DNA of 64,000 nucleotides, taken from Terebella lapidaria. Lineage: Eukaryota > Annelida > Polychaeta > Terebellida > Terebellidae. Below are positions 35,480-47,555 of this stretch, piece after piece. A program made the position numbers and the translations under genes. The DNA lies in assembly GCA_949152475.1 (NCBI GenBank), contig OX424560.1, forward strand, positions 3,038,001-3,102,000, given 5' to 3'. The notes under the pieces are model-generated. The model was not told the DNA's origin and made no database searches. It was given only the letters and a program-made list of their open reading frames with translations. The first letter of the stretch is position 1. Each line of letters starts with the position of its first letter.

Positions 35480-38400
35480 CTGGAACAACGAGGGGGAGAT
35501 CGAGATTGATATGATTATATCATTATGTTGTTCCCAGTCAAGTCAGTAATAACATTGCATAAATGGTAAGTCATCTACTATTACATGTATATCGATGAGT
35601 TTTCCAGGCGATTTTTACTTTCTATTTTCTACCTATATTGTTTTCTCTTACAGTTAAATTCTGTGATCAACATACTAATTATAGTAGGTGAATCCGTTTT
35701 CACGAAATGGTTGAAGCCAGTCAGGGTACATTCTTAGTACGAGCGTGATATTCTAACCACATGATGCATTCAGATTCTCTCTTCACTGTTTCGACTGAAG
35801 AATTCAGCATTGGGTAACTGTACTCACTCTGTATGAGATTGGTTTGATGTTCCGTCTTCCCCAACTCGTTCTCCGCCACGATCAGAAATGTCCCGAAGCT
35901 AGCAGTGGTCACCTGGTTGATGTACAGCCGAGTCTCTATCACACCCTCGCCTCGGTCCTGGTAATATAGGAGGGCGTGCGAGGTGTGTAATGGATCTGTG
36001 ACAAGACTGACTTGAAGTAGCGGTTAAAGGTGCATCGTCTAAGGGTGATTTACAAAATTTGCGTTCACATTTGTGAGTCTTCACATTTCTGGGCGTTTTC
36101 ACATCAAAATTTGTGGGTTCAAAAATCGTGATTCTTCAAGACGAACTTCCACCTTTGTACGCCCAAACTATCTAGATGTAGATATTTTCAACCATTATAC
36201 TTGACTGTTATTGTTATGGATGACTGATTTGGTGACATTCTCTGTGTTCCGTGATTCGTACTAACCATGACGATAGATGGATGCTCTTTGCAGAAAAGTT
36301 TTCAGTTTGGATTGAAAGTAGAGACTTTTATTCAATGTACAGTTTGAGCTGAATACAGCGACTTACCAGGTTCAGGGACTGATGTTGGGACTCGGTACCG
36401 TTGTCTACAGCCCTCCAGTAGAGCAGCGAGACCCCGGGCCGAGCTCTAACAACACACCGCAAGGTGACGTGACGGTCTCCAGGGCGGGCGTAAGTCCGGT
36501 CACACCGAACTACCGGGGCGTCTGGGAAGGTGTTATGGTATATTGTTGATTTAATTTACTATCAGGTTTCCTTGTTTCGAGTCTTACGGCATTTGATGTG
36601 TTAATCATCATGTACAGTATGTTTATCATTTCCATCGTGTGTATCTTGTTGATGTGCATGCATTGCAATGTATCTATCACCATCGTTCAGAAGTTCTGAG
36701 AGCTTTAGTGGTGTATATTGCATTTTCGTATATAACCGACTTTGTATGATGGAGAATGAATATTATTTATACTGACGTCTGACAAGAAGGGTGACGGAGG
36801 CGGCAGAGTCCACACCCCCGGTGACTGCGGCCCGGCAGCTGAGGGCGGCTCCGTCCATGTTTGGGGTGACAGGGAGTGCGGGGGTGCACGCCGTAGACAT
36901 GTGGGTCACGAGGCGGAGCCCCATGGTCCCCCGGAGTGTGGAGGTGTACCCGCGGTGGACGGGCACCTGCAGGGCGGCTGGGCCCACGTGCAGGGACAGG
37001 TGCGGCGGCGGACAGCCTCCCAGGGCCAGGCAGTAGAGAGGCCCGGGTGTGGGGACCGTGTACGTGAGAGTGGGGGCCTGAGACGGGAAGGGTCGCGGGG
37101 CGAGGTCGTCTGGGAGCAAGTCGGTCAACAGAACGCTTTCCACCGGATCTGAGGATGGAGTGGCCATGAGTGTATTTGGAATCAAATGCACCGGTTACAT
37201 GTTTATGACGTAAGGACATGTTTTTCTTTGTTTCCCGTCAACCATTTTTCCCGAAAAGTTCCAGCCAGCCAGGAAAAAAAACACCGCAAAAAAACACAGA
37301 CCTATATTAACACAATAACATCTTTATTCACAAAGTAGCTCATGCCAACAATGTAAAATAAATGGCATGACATTTTGCTAAGCTATTAAATACTTCTTTG
37401 ATAAATAAACACATTCAATTCAATTCAATTCAAATAACAGAGGGGAATACATCAAAATGGAAGATATTCACATCCTATTCGATATTCGGTGCTTTTTGGG
37501 GGGAAAAAACATCAGTTTCTGGGCGAAAAATGACCAAAACTTTTGTGTTGTCTTCTCAAAATAATTACTATTTTCACCGGCCCGCTAACGGGAAACAAAG
37601 AAAAAAACAACAACATGGCATAATGTATCTATGTACATTTTGCAGTGATGAATATTTGCGGCGTTCTATATGTATTCGTGGTTGTGACAAACTGTGTACA
37701 TGTAGATGTTCATGTCGGTCACCTCTTTGTGATGTAGGGAGTATGTTTTGTGATGTAGCGAGTATGTTTTGTGATGTAGCGAGTACGTGTTTGAAACGAA
37801 GCGAGTTTTGTGACATGTTTGTGACGTACCTCTGACGTAGACCAGGTGGCTTATGGAGGTCAATGGACTGCTGTCGATGCCTCTAATCTCGCATGTATAG
37901 TTACCATAGTCTTCCAACTGCGCATCTACAACAAATATTTAGTTTGTGTCATTGTGGTGCTTTTTCTATTGATATAAAAGAAACATTGTATTTTGAGACT
38001 GTTACGATAAATGGCCCAAGTATCATACGCTGCGCCTTAATACTACTCGTCCACTAAATGAATATCATTTAATCCGTCTGTCACCTATTCAATCCTTATT
38101 GAATATAGAGGAAAGCGCAGGATTTGATACTTGGGCCCGATATAGTGACACTGTGAAAGTGGTGCATAATCAATGTTGAAGGGTTCAGAAAAATTAAACC
38201 GGGGGCTGAGAAAGGTCACAGAGAATTGTACCGTCTTAGGCAGACAAGGTTTTTTTTCCCCAATGAAATTGCTGCCCTACTGTATTAAATTCACTGAATA
38301 TCAAATTCAAGGTAACCAAAAGATCCACCTGATGTGATATGCTCATAATACAAACCTAACCTTATCTACAAACATTTTGTCTGCGGCGGCCAATTCGGTC

Positions 38401-40538
38401 CAAGGTCAGTGAAGGTCACCAAAATATCTGCCATATATGTGTTTCTGAATGCTTATAATACCAACCCAAGCTCTATCTACGCCCGTGTCCAGCTCATGTA
38501 CATTTCAGGTCAGATGCCAGATGCTTCGATTTACCAATCCTCAGTCATCTGAGGTCGACGTCAGGAAAACTAAAAGATTCGCATCTAAGCTCTGTCTGCA
38601 GCCGTCACATGTAGAGATCAAGTACACATTTCTGTTTGGACGTGACCTTCAGATTTAGCATTCAAGGTCATGTGATTGTGAGGTCAAATTCAAGGTCACC
38701 CAAGATCAGCCATATATGACTTCCAATGTCCTTATCTTTCATAAGTCCATAAGCGTTTTGTCCCCAGGGGCCAATCGGTGTGCTGCAGGCCGTTTTGAGC
38801 CATTTGGGCCTACATTCCGGGCCTTTCGACCGATCTATGACATTTCGAGATAGACAGTACATAATATCATACATGTAACATTGGAGAAAAAGTCACTCAA
38901 TAGATTTCGAGTGTCAGAGATCTTTTTAAAGCGAAAAAAAAACCTCCCTCTTCAAACATTTTTTTGGGTATTTTGGTGCAAAAGAGAATAAAATTGTGCA
39001 AAATTTCAGATCAATTCGATTGCATACTTTAAAGATATGAATGTTGACGGGCAGAAGACGGATGACGTATAGACGACAGTCGACGAACGTAACGCTATGC
39101 CAATAGGATAAAATCAAACGCAGATTCATATATATATATATATATATATATATTCATTTCTAACTCATTCCCTCAGTCTATGATAGTGTTACCCAATCAA
39201 AAGATCCACATGTAGCTGGAGAACACAAGACAACTGACCACGGATGTTGAGCACGAGTCTGTAGGTGGGCTCGGTCATGATGAGCTTCACTCTGAACCTC
39301 TCTGTCGCCACGAACGGCTCCAGGATGTTGCTCATGATGTTGATAGGCGTGGACTCGTTCAGCTGCCCTTTGCTCCAGATGACAGGGTTGTGGAACAGAT
39401 CGAACTGCTCCATGTAGAACTCGCACTGTAGCTGGAGGCCCTGGCCCGGGCGGAGTCCGAATACCTGGTCCTCATGTAGAATCCTCACACGGGCACCTGC
39501 CGGGGTATTGTAGTTCAATCAATTTACGGTTAGGGACTGAGGAGTGAGATATACAGTACCGGTTTTGTTATACCCATTATGCTCGTAATCATGAAGTTGG
39601 AAGGATCCTAATTTAATACTGTCTTCTTTTTCTATTTAGGGTTTCCCTATCTGTTTTCACTTTCTTCTTCCGGTCGGGAAACTCTGATCACGCTGGTCAA
39701 TCGTGACGCATCCGAACATGATTGACCATGTTCATATGATTAGAAATTTCCACCTTATTTTTTCAAACTGATCTTGTTTTCTTTTTCTTCTTCAAGTGGA
39801 AAATCTTGCAAACTTATTAACGACATAGTACAGAGTTAACACAGGAAACCTGTACCAATGATGATTGTGGTGATAATGATGTGGTGAGGTAACACGACAT
39901 CGCCCCAGTATGCTCTTTATTGCGATATTACTGTAGAAATTAAAGTGGCGAAAGAAGAGAAGCGCGGGCCGGTCTCAGGACACACAGGGATGTATAATTG
40001 AATATCAATTTTTGACATAGCAGTCGAATTGCAGGCAAAAGTGTGTGCTCGGTCAAAGTTATAGAGTCGACAGCTTGACATAATCACTAGTCAGTTAGTA
40101 CCGTATGCTGCCTGAGGCGTTTTCAGAGCCATTTCAGAGTTTTCAGAAGAATCTGAAATAATTTGGGAATTTTTGAGTATCTGTGCGTTTGGCATTTTCC
40201 ATAAAAAATGACTTTCTGTGCTTAATGAGGATTTTTGTTGTCTATAAATCAGAATTTTATCTTTCTGCCACTATATCAAAATTGTAAGTGCTACAAATAT
40301 TGGCGAAGATGTGAACAATGCAATGACAAAATTGAATACACCCATCTCGAAAACACAAACTCTAGATGACCAGAGATAGTGAGAAGACGCTATTCTAGAT
40401 GGCATAGGGGTAAAAACTCCTTGGCCTTGAGTTACCTGTGATGTTTCCCGCCATTACGAGGTAGGAGACGATAACGAGAACGAGAACAGACGTCACAGCG
40501 CCACATGGCGGTCTTTGTTGTAAGAACCTTCTCCACAT
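35307..40538 (-). CDS. Immunoglobulin-superfamily cell-surface protein, three Ig-like domains, seven exons
   Basis: Exons, in transcript order: 40,436-40,538; 39,239-39,496; 37,830-37,925; 36,777-37,148; 36,367-36,521; 35,828-35,957; 35,307-35,479. They sum to 1,287 bases, giving 428 residues plus stop, with all introns GT-AG and phases 1,1,1,1,0,1 in agreement. Residues 1-31 form a signal peptide. Domain 1 (about 36-151) has the first Cys and Trp pair and ends in RDAQLEDYGNYTCEI. Domain 2 (about 153-275) lies in one exon. Domain 3 (about 277-370) ends in FGTFLIVAENELG. Asn-X-Ser/Thr sites occur in domains 1 and 3. The C-terminus is a hydrophobic stretch ending in GSR-stop, like a GPI-anchor signal. 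The three-domain layout recalls IL-1 receptor-like or FGFR-like ectodomains, but I cannot assign a family. A cell-surface recognition role is likely. Confidence 0.8.
35828..35957 (-). CDS. Exon 6: second half of Ig domain 3
   Basis: 130 bases, phase 0 to 1, acceptor ACCAG, donor GTGAGT. Encodes LYINQVTTASFGTF and LIVAENELGKTEHQ, an I-set-like end in which the usual F-strand cysteine position holds isoleucine. Confidence 0.8.
36367..36521 (-). CDS. Exon 5: first half of Ig domain 3
   Basis: 155 bases, phase 1 to 0, acceptor CCCAG, donor GTAAGT. Encodes VTLRCVVRARPG and LLYWRAVDNG, the B-strand cysteine and C-strand tryptophan. Confidence 0.8.
36777..37148 (-). CDS. Exon 4: Ig-like domain 2
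   Basis: 372 bases, phase 1 to 1, GC-rich. Cysteines in LYCLALGGC and, near the end, AALSCRAAV. The domain is proline-rich and diverged; only the ends look Ig-like. Confidence 0.7.
37726..37790 (+). repeat. Three-copy minisatellite of about 21 bases
   Basis: Unit TTTGTGATGTAGCGAGTATG, in the intron between exons 3 and 4, starting about 40 bases past the exon 3 donor. Confidence 0.75.
37830..37925 (-). CDS. Exon 3: end of Ig domain 1
   Basis: 96 bases, phase 1 to 1, acceptor TTGTAG, donor GTACGT. It supplies the classic F-strand LEDYGNYTCEI. Confidence 0.8.
38013..38138. mobile_element. Small MITE-like element with terminal inverted repeats
   Basis: Ends GGCCCAAGTATCAT and TGATACTTGGGCC are inverted repeats of at least 13 bases. 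A related copy with the shared core TTAATACTACTC and TTTAATCCGTCTG lies at about 15,545-15,655. Length about 126 bases, non-coding, in intron 2. Confidence 0.6.
38280..38720. repeat. Dispersed repeat carrying several AGGTCA half-sites
   Basis: Contains TTCAAGGTCA twice and further AGGTCA motifs. A related stretch lies at about 54,240-54,450. Half-sites of this type bind nuclear receptors, but repetition in a dispersed repeat makes function doubtful. Confidence 0.4.
39128..39153. repeat. (TA)n microsatellite
   Basis: About 12 TA units in the intron, about 85 bases past the exon 2 donor. Confidence 0.85.
39239..39496 (-). CDS. Exon 2: first part of Ig domain 1
   Basis: 258 bases, phase 1 to 1, acceptor GGCAG, donor GTCAGT. 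It encodes the first cysteine (LQLQCEFYM) and the core tryptophan (PVIWSKG). A longer reading through the donor gives no second cysteine in context, whereas splicing to exon 3 does. Confidence 0.8.
40436..40538 (-). CDS. Exon 1: signal peptide
   Basis: Starts MWRRFLQQRPPCG and continues with a hydrophobic core VTSVLVLVIVSYLVMA. The exon ends CACAG followed by GTAAC, phase 1. The start is the only in-frame Met before the hydrophobic core. Confidence 0.8.
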
Positions 40539-41881
40539 CTTTAAAGACTGTTAACTTCAGCTGTCATCCAAGTTATGCACATGCCAACGAAGCTGCGAAC
40601 TCAGGCGCAGTTGTCATCATCTTTTCGTTTTGTCGCACATCGTGTCACCCGTGACTGGCATCTCATTTAGTTACCAATCTTTCATCTGCTATCCGAAACG
40701 GTTCCAATGATTCGGTGTGATTTCTTCTCAGAAATATGTAGATATCTAACACATTCAGTGATCACTCATATCCCCGAAAAGGTATTCCGGAGTGTTTCAT
40801 ATGTAATAATTGACCTGTACTGACGGAGAAAACGCAATCTTAATATCCAAAGTGTTCAAATTTTTGCAATACTTTTGTAGTAAACGACTCGACTTGATGC
40901 CCCCGACAACTCAGGAGTCCGGGAGTCGTGGTTTTTGGACGGTTGCCTCCCGTCTGTGTCGTGCCAGACTGATACACCGCTGTCCGTGTGGGGAGCCCTG
41001 TAGTGGGAACCGGGCTGGGGTCGGACGGTGTGGCGGGGAGTGTTGCTGGAGCGCCAGGTTGATTGTCACGGCCAATGTACCGTGGGGAGGAGGGGCGGGG
41101 GGGGGGGGGGGGGATATGGATGGTGGAGGTTGGTCTTCGAGTCGTGGGGGTCTGTGATCTCATAGGGAGCGATGTCTATGAAATAAGTTCCGAAATCTTC
41201 CAGGCAAATACGTCAGCTTGTAACCTTAATTTGCCACTTTTTATTATTGATTTGCTACGTTGTACTCACAGAGATTTTGTGAGTATGCACCAGCTTAGCT
41301 CCAAGAACATTCCCCTGAAGGAGATTAGTTTGTAAAGAAGCTCCGTACCTAATCAATGATGCACGAGTATAGACGATCTTGTGTCTCATGTCAGTAATAA
41401 CCAAGTTAAAATTGATAGATGTCCACAAGACCGTCCCTTCTGCGCCATTAATTTCTTGTACCCTGGTGTCGTAAATGATGTTTGGGATAATACATTAGTT
41501 TACATGAACTATTACATAGGCCTATTCATGCACACGAACCAGGGGCGCCGAATGCAAAATTGAAAGGCGGAGTCAGCTTTCACCAGGTGGGCATTGTTTG
41601 CATAATAATAAATCGCAAATTATGAAATAAACCTAAAAGCGTACATGTATGTGTAATTCATTACCCCCACCCCATGCAATATTTCACAGACTGTGTTCTT
41701 GTTCATCAAATCTACTGCCTTCGAATGTACGCAATATTTTGTTCAAAACCAATTTATTGTAAAACACATCTAATGCAATATAACAAAGGTGTGCTCAATG
41801 ATTTTGACGATTACAGTCCGTCCGAGTTGTCTTTTCATCCGTTTAAATGCCCATTTTGTACCTGTTTTGTAAATAAACAAA
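40539..41881. other. Interval between exon 1 of the Ig gene and element B
   Basis: Should contain the promoter of the Ig gene. I see no clear TATA or CpG-island structure next to the start. The GC-rich block at 40,840-41,163 and a G run (41,097-41,114) are the only distinct contents. Confidence 0.5.
40840..41163 (-). other. GC-rich island with a Thr/Pro-rich frame, possible exon
   Basis: A 107-codon minus-strand frame rich in Thr, Pro and Ser (TPTTRRPTS, PSDPSPVPTTGLPT) in otherwise AT-rich DNA, 300 bases upstream of exon 1. It has a possible acceptor (ATCACAG) and contains an 18-base C run. It could be a mucin-like stalk exon of a neighbouring gene or simply a GC-rich repeat. Confidence 0.2.
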
Positions 41882-42617
41882 TGTGGCGATTTTGCCCTAA
41901 GCACGCGGCAGGTGATTGTAAACATAAATGCTATTTATGTGGCCTTTTCGTACTTGGCCTTGTTTTGACATGCTCCGTTCGAGCGTGCGTTGCCACGGCG
42001 ACGTATTGTAATTTACGCTCCAGTAAACTATAACAATGGATCGATTAAACCTCGCGTGCGCCCTACAGTTTCTGGTGTATTATATATACACTGGAAGCGA
42101 CTCGATCGAGGAGATTGTCCAAGATCGAGAGACAGGACGCACGCAAGGCTCGCCATGAGCTTTGTGTTCCCTGTTTGTGAGTAGTGGGCTCCTAGAGCCC
42201 TGGGGACGATTTCCATGGGGAGGCCCGGGCTGGGAGAGACAAGTTGCTGACTCGGGGGCCTTCGGCCCTGTGGATCGCCAGCTCTCTCCCTTCCCAGGAC
42301 GTGTGACAGAGGCTCTGGCCAGCATGTCGGACTGTACGGGGTTCCGTCCCCGAGGCAGACCGCGGCTCGCCAGGCCCCGCCAGTTAACACCGTAGGGATG
42401 AACTAGTTTCTGAACGGTGTCCGTAGGCCTGGGAGTGTCGGGTGGGCTGTTACCTGGTTACCGTTAACGCTGAAGTAGTTACCGTGTCCGCCGCGACCTC
42501 CGGTGAGCGGCCCTGCCGCAAGGATCCGGAATAGCGGATGCGCGTCCGCAAGGACTCGGATGAGAGAGGACTATCCTCGAGGATCCCGAAGAGCGGACGG
42601 TAGTCAATAACTTTACA
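41882..42617 (+). repeat. 5' LTR of element B
   Basis: 736 bases, TGTGGCG...TTTACA. A TATA-like TATTATATATA lies at about 42,079-42,090. The right end is fixed by the primer site that follows two bases later, and the left end by the shared start with the copies at 53,440 and 56,379. Confidence 0.85.
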
Positions 42618-42618
42618 T

Positions 42619-42636
42619 TGGTGCCGTGACCAGGAT
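42619..42636 (+). other. Primer-binding site of element B, tRNA-His type
   Basis: TGGTGCCGTGACCAGGAT is complementary to CCA plus the 3' end of an insect-type tRNA-His as I remember it (acceptor strand TCACGGCA). Confidence 0.7.
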
Positions 42637-42732
42637 CAGTCCGACAGTGTTCCATCGCAGCCTACCGTCACAGCGTTGTAGCCTCCTTAGTCCCTGGGGA
42701 TCGCCCGCTCCTCAAGGACATCTTAGAAAAAA

Positions 42733-45048
42733 ATGACAAAGGAAAGAGATAAGGCCAAAAATAAGGCCGATGAACCCAAGGGGAGGGATAAGGGTGGAAA
42801 CGTCGCGGACCACACCCGGTCGCGCGACAGCCACCGTGAGACGTCTCCGGATGACTCTGGTGGCCGGAAGGAACGCGCGGAAACCTCCGTGGACAAGACC
42901 TCGTCCGCGGAGACGACTCCGGCGTCCCTGGCTCCGTCTTCGGACGTAGAGTCGAGCCCCGCGGGGCCGCAGCAGGAGTTGTCGTCAAGGCCGGACCTTG
43001 ACGTGTTAGGCGCGGTGGGTGGAGCTGGCAACGGCTCTACGCTGCGCCCGCCCGTGCCCAGAACAGATCCGTGGCAAATGGCACCCTTCCATAAGACGCC
43101 TTCGGGCGTCCGGAATCGAGCGCCAATGCAAGCGGGTCCTTCTGGACAAGCGGACCAGTCGTACCAGATGCCACACCCGGCCGGGTGGACTCCTTCGCGA
43201 GCCTCCGGCATGGGTTCTGGTCGGTCCGCACCGGGTAGTGTGGTGGATCAGCTCACCGACGCACTTGGCGAGCTGGCCCCCCTAGGGCGCTATGACCGCG
43301 CCCGGTCGCCCCATCAGGGACGATCAGACCGGCGGAACCGTTCCCCCTCTCCGCTGTCACAAGGCAACTCGGGGCCTTTGACGGAGAGGGAGAGGTGGCT
43401 GATATCCGAGGCGCTTGTACTGTTCAAGCGGAATCAGCCGCCTTCGAGCGTTGACCCGTCGGCCATCCCAAGTCCGGGGATGTCTGGGCCAGTAGCCCCT
43501 CCCCAAGTCCTGCCGAGTCCGCAGGCGCCAGTGGCCCCCGCAATGGGACCCGCGCCTGCCCCGCGGCTCGGAGGCACCACGTTGGCGACGGCGTCGACCG
43601 TTCCGACGGTTGGAGCGCAAGCCGCGTGGCCGACTTACCCTGGCACGTACAGTGTGTCGGACGGGCAGTGACAACAGGCGGCTTCGGCCCCAAGCTTTGC
43701 CGCCCCTTCTGGAGCCTACCCAGTAGGTTCGATGGGAGCCCCGCCCGCACCTAGCCAGAGTGGGTTTTTAGCGGGAATGACCCCGGCGGCAAACGTGAGC
43801 TTCCCTGCTCCTATGTCCGCGGCGTCGATGTCTGCTCCGGCAGACTCCACCGCAGGCGCAGGAAGCGCGCGGAACTTGCCGCTGTACACGGACGACCCCG
43901 GAGCCGGGACCGCACGTCGGGCGCGTAGCAAACGCGATGACGGGCCCGACCACTCTTCGTGGCGGAAACGGTTCAACGGGGATAACGCCGACTTGGAGGA
44001 CTACTTGCTCCAGGTATGGCGTACCGCCGTGTACGAAGGATGGTCCCAGCATGAAGCTGGACACGTCCTCGCGGGGAGCTTGGAAGGAAAAGCTCTCCGC
44101 GTGATGCCGTGTCTGCCGGTGGGAACAGTGACGTTCGGCGAGGTTGCTCGTCAACTTCGCCTGCTGTTCACGCCGACGACCAATCGGCGGCAGTCTGAAC
44201 GAGAGTTCAAGGCGCGTATCCGCCAGCCGACTGAGTCCGTGACAGACTATGCGTTCAACCTACGCATACTCGGCCGGAGAGCTTTTCCGGACATGGACTC
44301 CAGACGGTTTGAGACGATGCTGATCGATCAGTTCATCGATGGCCAGCCTTACCACCTAGCGTACGGGCTGGCCACCCATGAAAAGCGATCGATGGAGGAG
44401 GCAATAGACTCCGCGCTTGCGCTTGAGGTGGCTGTCCGCCCTAGACAGTTGCCTCCAGCCCCGGCTCCAGCCTCGGCTGTACCCGCGCAGGCGGCGACTC
44501 CTCCTCCGGTCAAGGCATCGCAGGTAACCCCGTGGCAGGACCCGGTCGTCCGGGAACCCGCCAGGGAACCTACCCAGCAGTGGGTTAGTGCGCCGGCACC
44601 CTCTACTGGGGCGCCCGCACATGCGGCACCAGTCGCCGCGCCGTGCTCGCCTTCGGACGAGTGCGACATGGAGGAATACGACCTCGGCGCCGTGCAGATG
44701 ATTGCGCACTGCGCCGGGATCGAAGCTCCGGGACCCGCAGAATGTTGCGCGTTCACCTCCGGACCAGCCCAGAACTGTCCCTGCTACTTCTGCGGAAAGC
44801 AGGGACACTTTTGGCTGAAGTGTCCGGAGTTGTTGGAACGCCTGCGGTCGCGCGGATACCAGGGAAACCTCCCTGGCCCGCAGCGGAGGAATTCCTTCCG
44901 GTCTGGTCCTCCGGGACAACAGAACCGGAACCCGCGACAGGGAAACTTGATCCGGACCTGGTGGCGACCAACACTACGTCCGGGGATAGTTGTTCGGTGG
45001 CAAACGATGCCGCCCCACCCGCTGATGAGCAGGACGAACCCCAAGTAG
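42733..45048 (+). pseudogene. gag: gag region of element B
   Basis: Charged, low-complexity N-terminal part rich in Lys, Asp, Pro and Ser, then the capsid-like core (EDYLLQVWRTAVYEGW and ESVTDYAFNLRILGRRAFP), a Pro/Ala-rich stretch, and one CCHC knuckle (CYFCGKQGHFWLKC). Closely similar to gag of element C. pol overlaps its end. The region belongs to a broken element; its reading frame is not continuous. Confidence 0.8.
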
Positions 45049-47555
45049 ATATGACTTCTCCGGAAGTAGTCCTTGGAGATCAGTCCGGCTCCTCCGCGGC
45101 TGAGGCGGATGGCGAGGACTCCGTAGATGAGCCCAGCGCATGTGAAAGGTATCGCCCTACCTGCGCGCTGGTGAGGGACCCTTGCTGGTACCTGCCCCTG
45201 TCCTTCGGACGGGAGCTGGTCCGGTTCCTCGTAGACTCAGGCTCGGAGGTGACCCTCGTGGCCGCCGGAACGTTTAGGAAGGAGCCCGCGCTCCGCAACC
45301 TCGAGTTGCGGGATCCCGGACCGAATAAGCTCTACGGAGCGGGAGACAACCGCATCCGTATCCATGGCATCATCGATCTGCCTATTACCCTTGGGGACAA
45401 GGTGTATCCGACAGAGGCGATCGTGGCGGATATCGGAGCGGCCGGGATTATTGGGATGAATTTTCTACGGGTCCACCGGGTGATTGCCAACTTTAGTGCT
45501 GGCGAGTTCCGGATGGGAGAGGACACACACTTCCTCTTCCGCTCGGGCCCGATGCATTCATTCCAGATGCGGACATCGCGCACTGTAGTAGTGCCACCGA
45601 TGAGTGAGATGATCATCGAGACGAGGCCGCGTCGTCCCCGCATGCCCCTCGATGGTCGGCCGTGTATAGTGCAACCCGTGAGCAGTTTCGCCGCAGGAAC
45701 TGGGCTCGTGCTGGGTGGGGCCCTGGTCATGTCCAACCCCCGCGCGATGCCCATCCTCGTGGTGAATCCTACGGATGCTCCGATTGTACTGAAGCGCGGA
45801 TGCATAGCAGCTACTGCTATTCCCGCGTCCTCGAGTCGTGTCCTCCCCGACGATCCTGTCTGCCGCGCTGCGTGCGCGGCGGCGGCCACCGGGGATGACC
45901 CGTTCACCCTGCCGGACCATTTGGAATCTCGGGTTCCGAAGGACCGGTTGGATGAAGAGCAGCGCCAAGCGCTCCGCAAACTGCTGCGGCAGTATGCGGA
46001 TGTGTTCATGGGTCCTGATGGTGCGGTTGGCAAGACTGACGTCGCCAAGCACCGCATCGAGCGTCCTCTCAAGCAGCGTCTTCGTCGGGCAGCAATAGTG
46101 CACCAAGAGGTCATAGACCAGGAGGTGCAAAAGATGCTCGACTTGGACATCATCGAACCCAGTGACAGCCCTTGGGCCAGTCCGGTGGTTATGGTGAAGA
46201 AGAAGGACGGCTCGTGGAGGTTCTGCGTGGACTATCGGAAACTCAACGATGCCACGCGGAAGGACTCATATCCTCTCCCGCACATTGAGGATACCTTCGA
46301 TGCCCTGGCCGGGTCGCACTATTTCGTGCAACGTGCAATGGACGTGCAACGGTGGTGCGCAGCCTGCCCTCGGTGTCAAGCTCGCAAAGGAGTTCCGACT
46401 CCTGGCCGCCACCCCTTAACCACGGTTAAGGTGGGCGCGCCGTTTGATCGGATAGCTTTGGATATACTGGATACCCACCGGGTCACCCCGCGCGGTTTCC
46501 GGTACATCCTAGTGATTTCCGACTATTTTACCAAGTATACCGACGCCTACCCACTGCGCCGCCAGACTGCGGACGAGGTAGCTCGGTTATTGGTGAATAG
46601 ATGGGTGGTGTACCATGGGGTACCTAAACAGGTACATTCGGATCAGGGCACGCAATTTGAGAGCAACCTGTTCCGAAACCTAGCACAGATGCTAGGCAGT
46701 ACCAAGGTGCGGACCACCCCCTACAGGCCCCAGTCTGATGGCCAGGTCGAACGCTTTAATCGATCGGTCCTCAACATGCTGGCGGCCTTTGTGAACGATC
46801 GTGCGAATGATTGGGATGACCACCTCCCGTATGTCCTAATGGCGTACAGGTCGTCGGTCCACTCTTCGACCGGAGTTACTCCGCACGCGATGTTGTACGG
46901 CCGGGAGCTAAATTTGCCCATGGATATTATGTATCCAACTGCGGCAGAGACCGGCGCAGTACCCCAGTGCGGTCCGGAGTACGTGGAGTGGATTCGCCGC
47001 GCCCTGGCGAACGCCCATGATTTCGCGCGCGCAAGCCTGGACAAGTCTGCCATCCGGCAGAAGCGAGGCTATGACGCCCATGCTAAGGGTAGGCCAGCTT
47101 TTGCGGAAGGCGACAAGGTGCGCTACTATTATCCGCCGCTTAAGCAAGGCAATAAATTTGCTAAGCCGTGGATAGGCCCGTTTACGGTACTGAAACAGGT
47201 GACAGATGTGGACTACCGGATCCGGAGGGATTCCGATCCGGACAGGGTTCTGGTTGTCCATATCGATAATCTGAAGAAGTACGAGGGCCCGCTTGTCATG
47301 GATCCGCTCGTTCAAGATGCGGAACCGGATGATGCTCCCGTGTGGGATCCGTCTGGTCAGCATCCGCGGACTCCGGACGAGCGTGTGCGCCGTATGGTGG
47401 GCCTCCCGGACCTCTCTGACCCGTCAGATGATGGACTGGGTGGCTATCAGCCAGATGACGGCGATCCGCAGGTACCCCCACTCCCTCCAGTACCTGCGGA
47501 TGACGGGCGGCCACGCCGGAAACCACGTGCGCCAGCCCGGTATGGGTGGGAATAA
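44643..47555 (+). pseudogene. pol: pol region of element B
   Basis: Parts visible in order: aspartic protease (VDSGSEVTLVA), reverse transcriptase motifs (SPWASPVVMVKKKDGSW and CVDYRKLND), integrase core (LDILDTHRV, HSDQGTQFES, ERFNRSV), GPY/F segment (KPWIGPFTVL) and an Arg/Pro-rich end. The frame overlaps gag in the -1 register as in element C. The element is broken. Confidence 0.8.

Noticed and set aside
39189-39238. Reading on past exon 2 of the Ig gene
   Set aside because: It gives a cysteine in a poor context, whereas splicing at GTCAGT to exon 3 completes a textbook Ig F-strand with matching phase.
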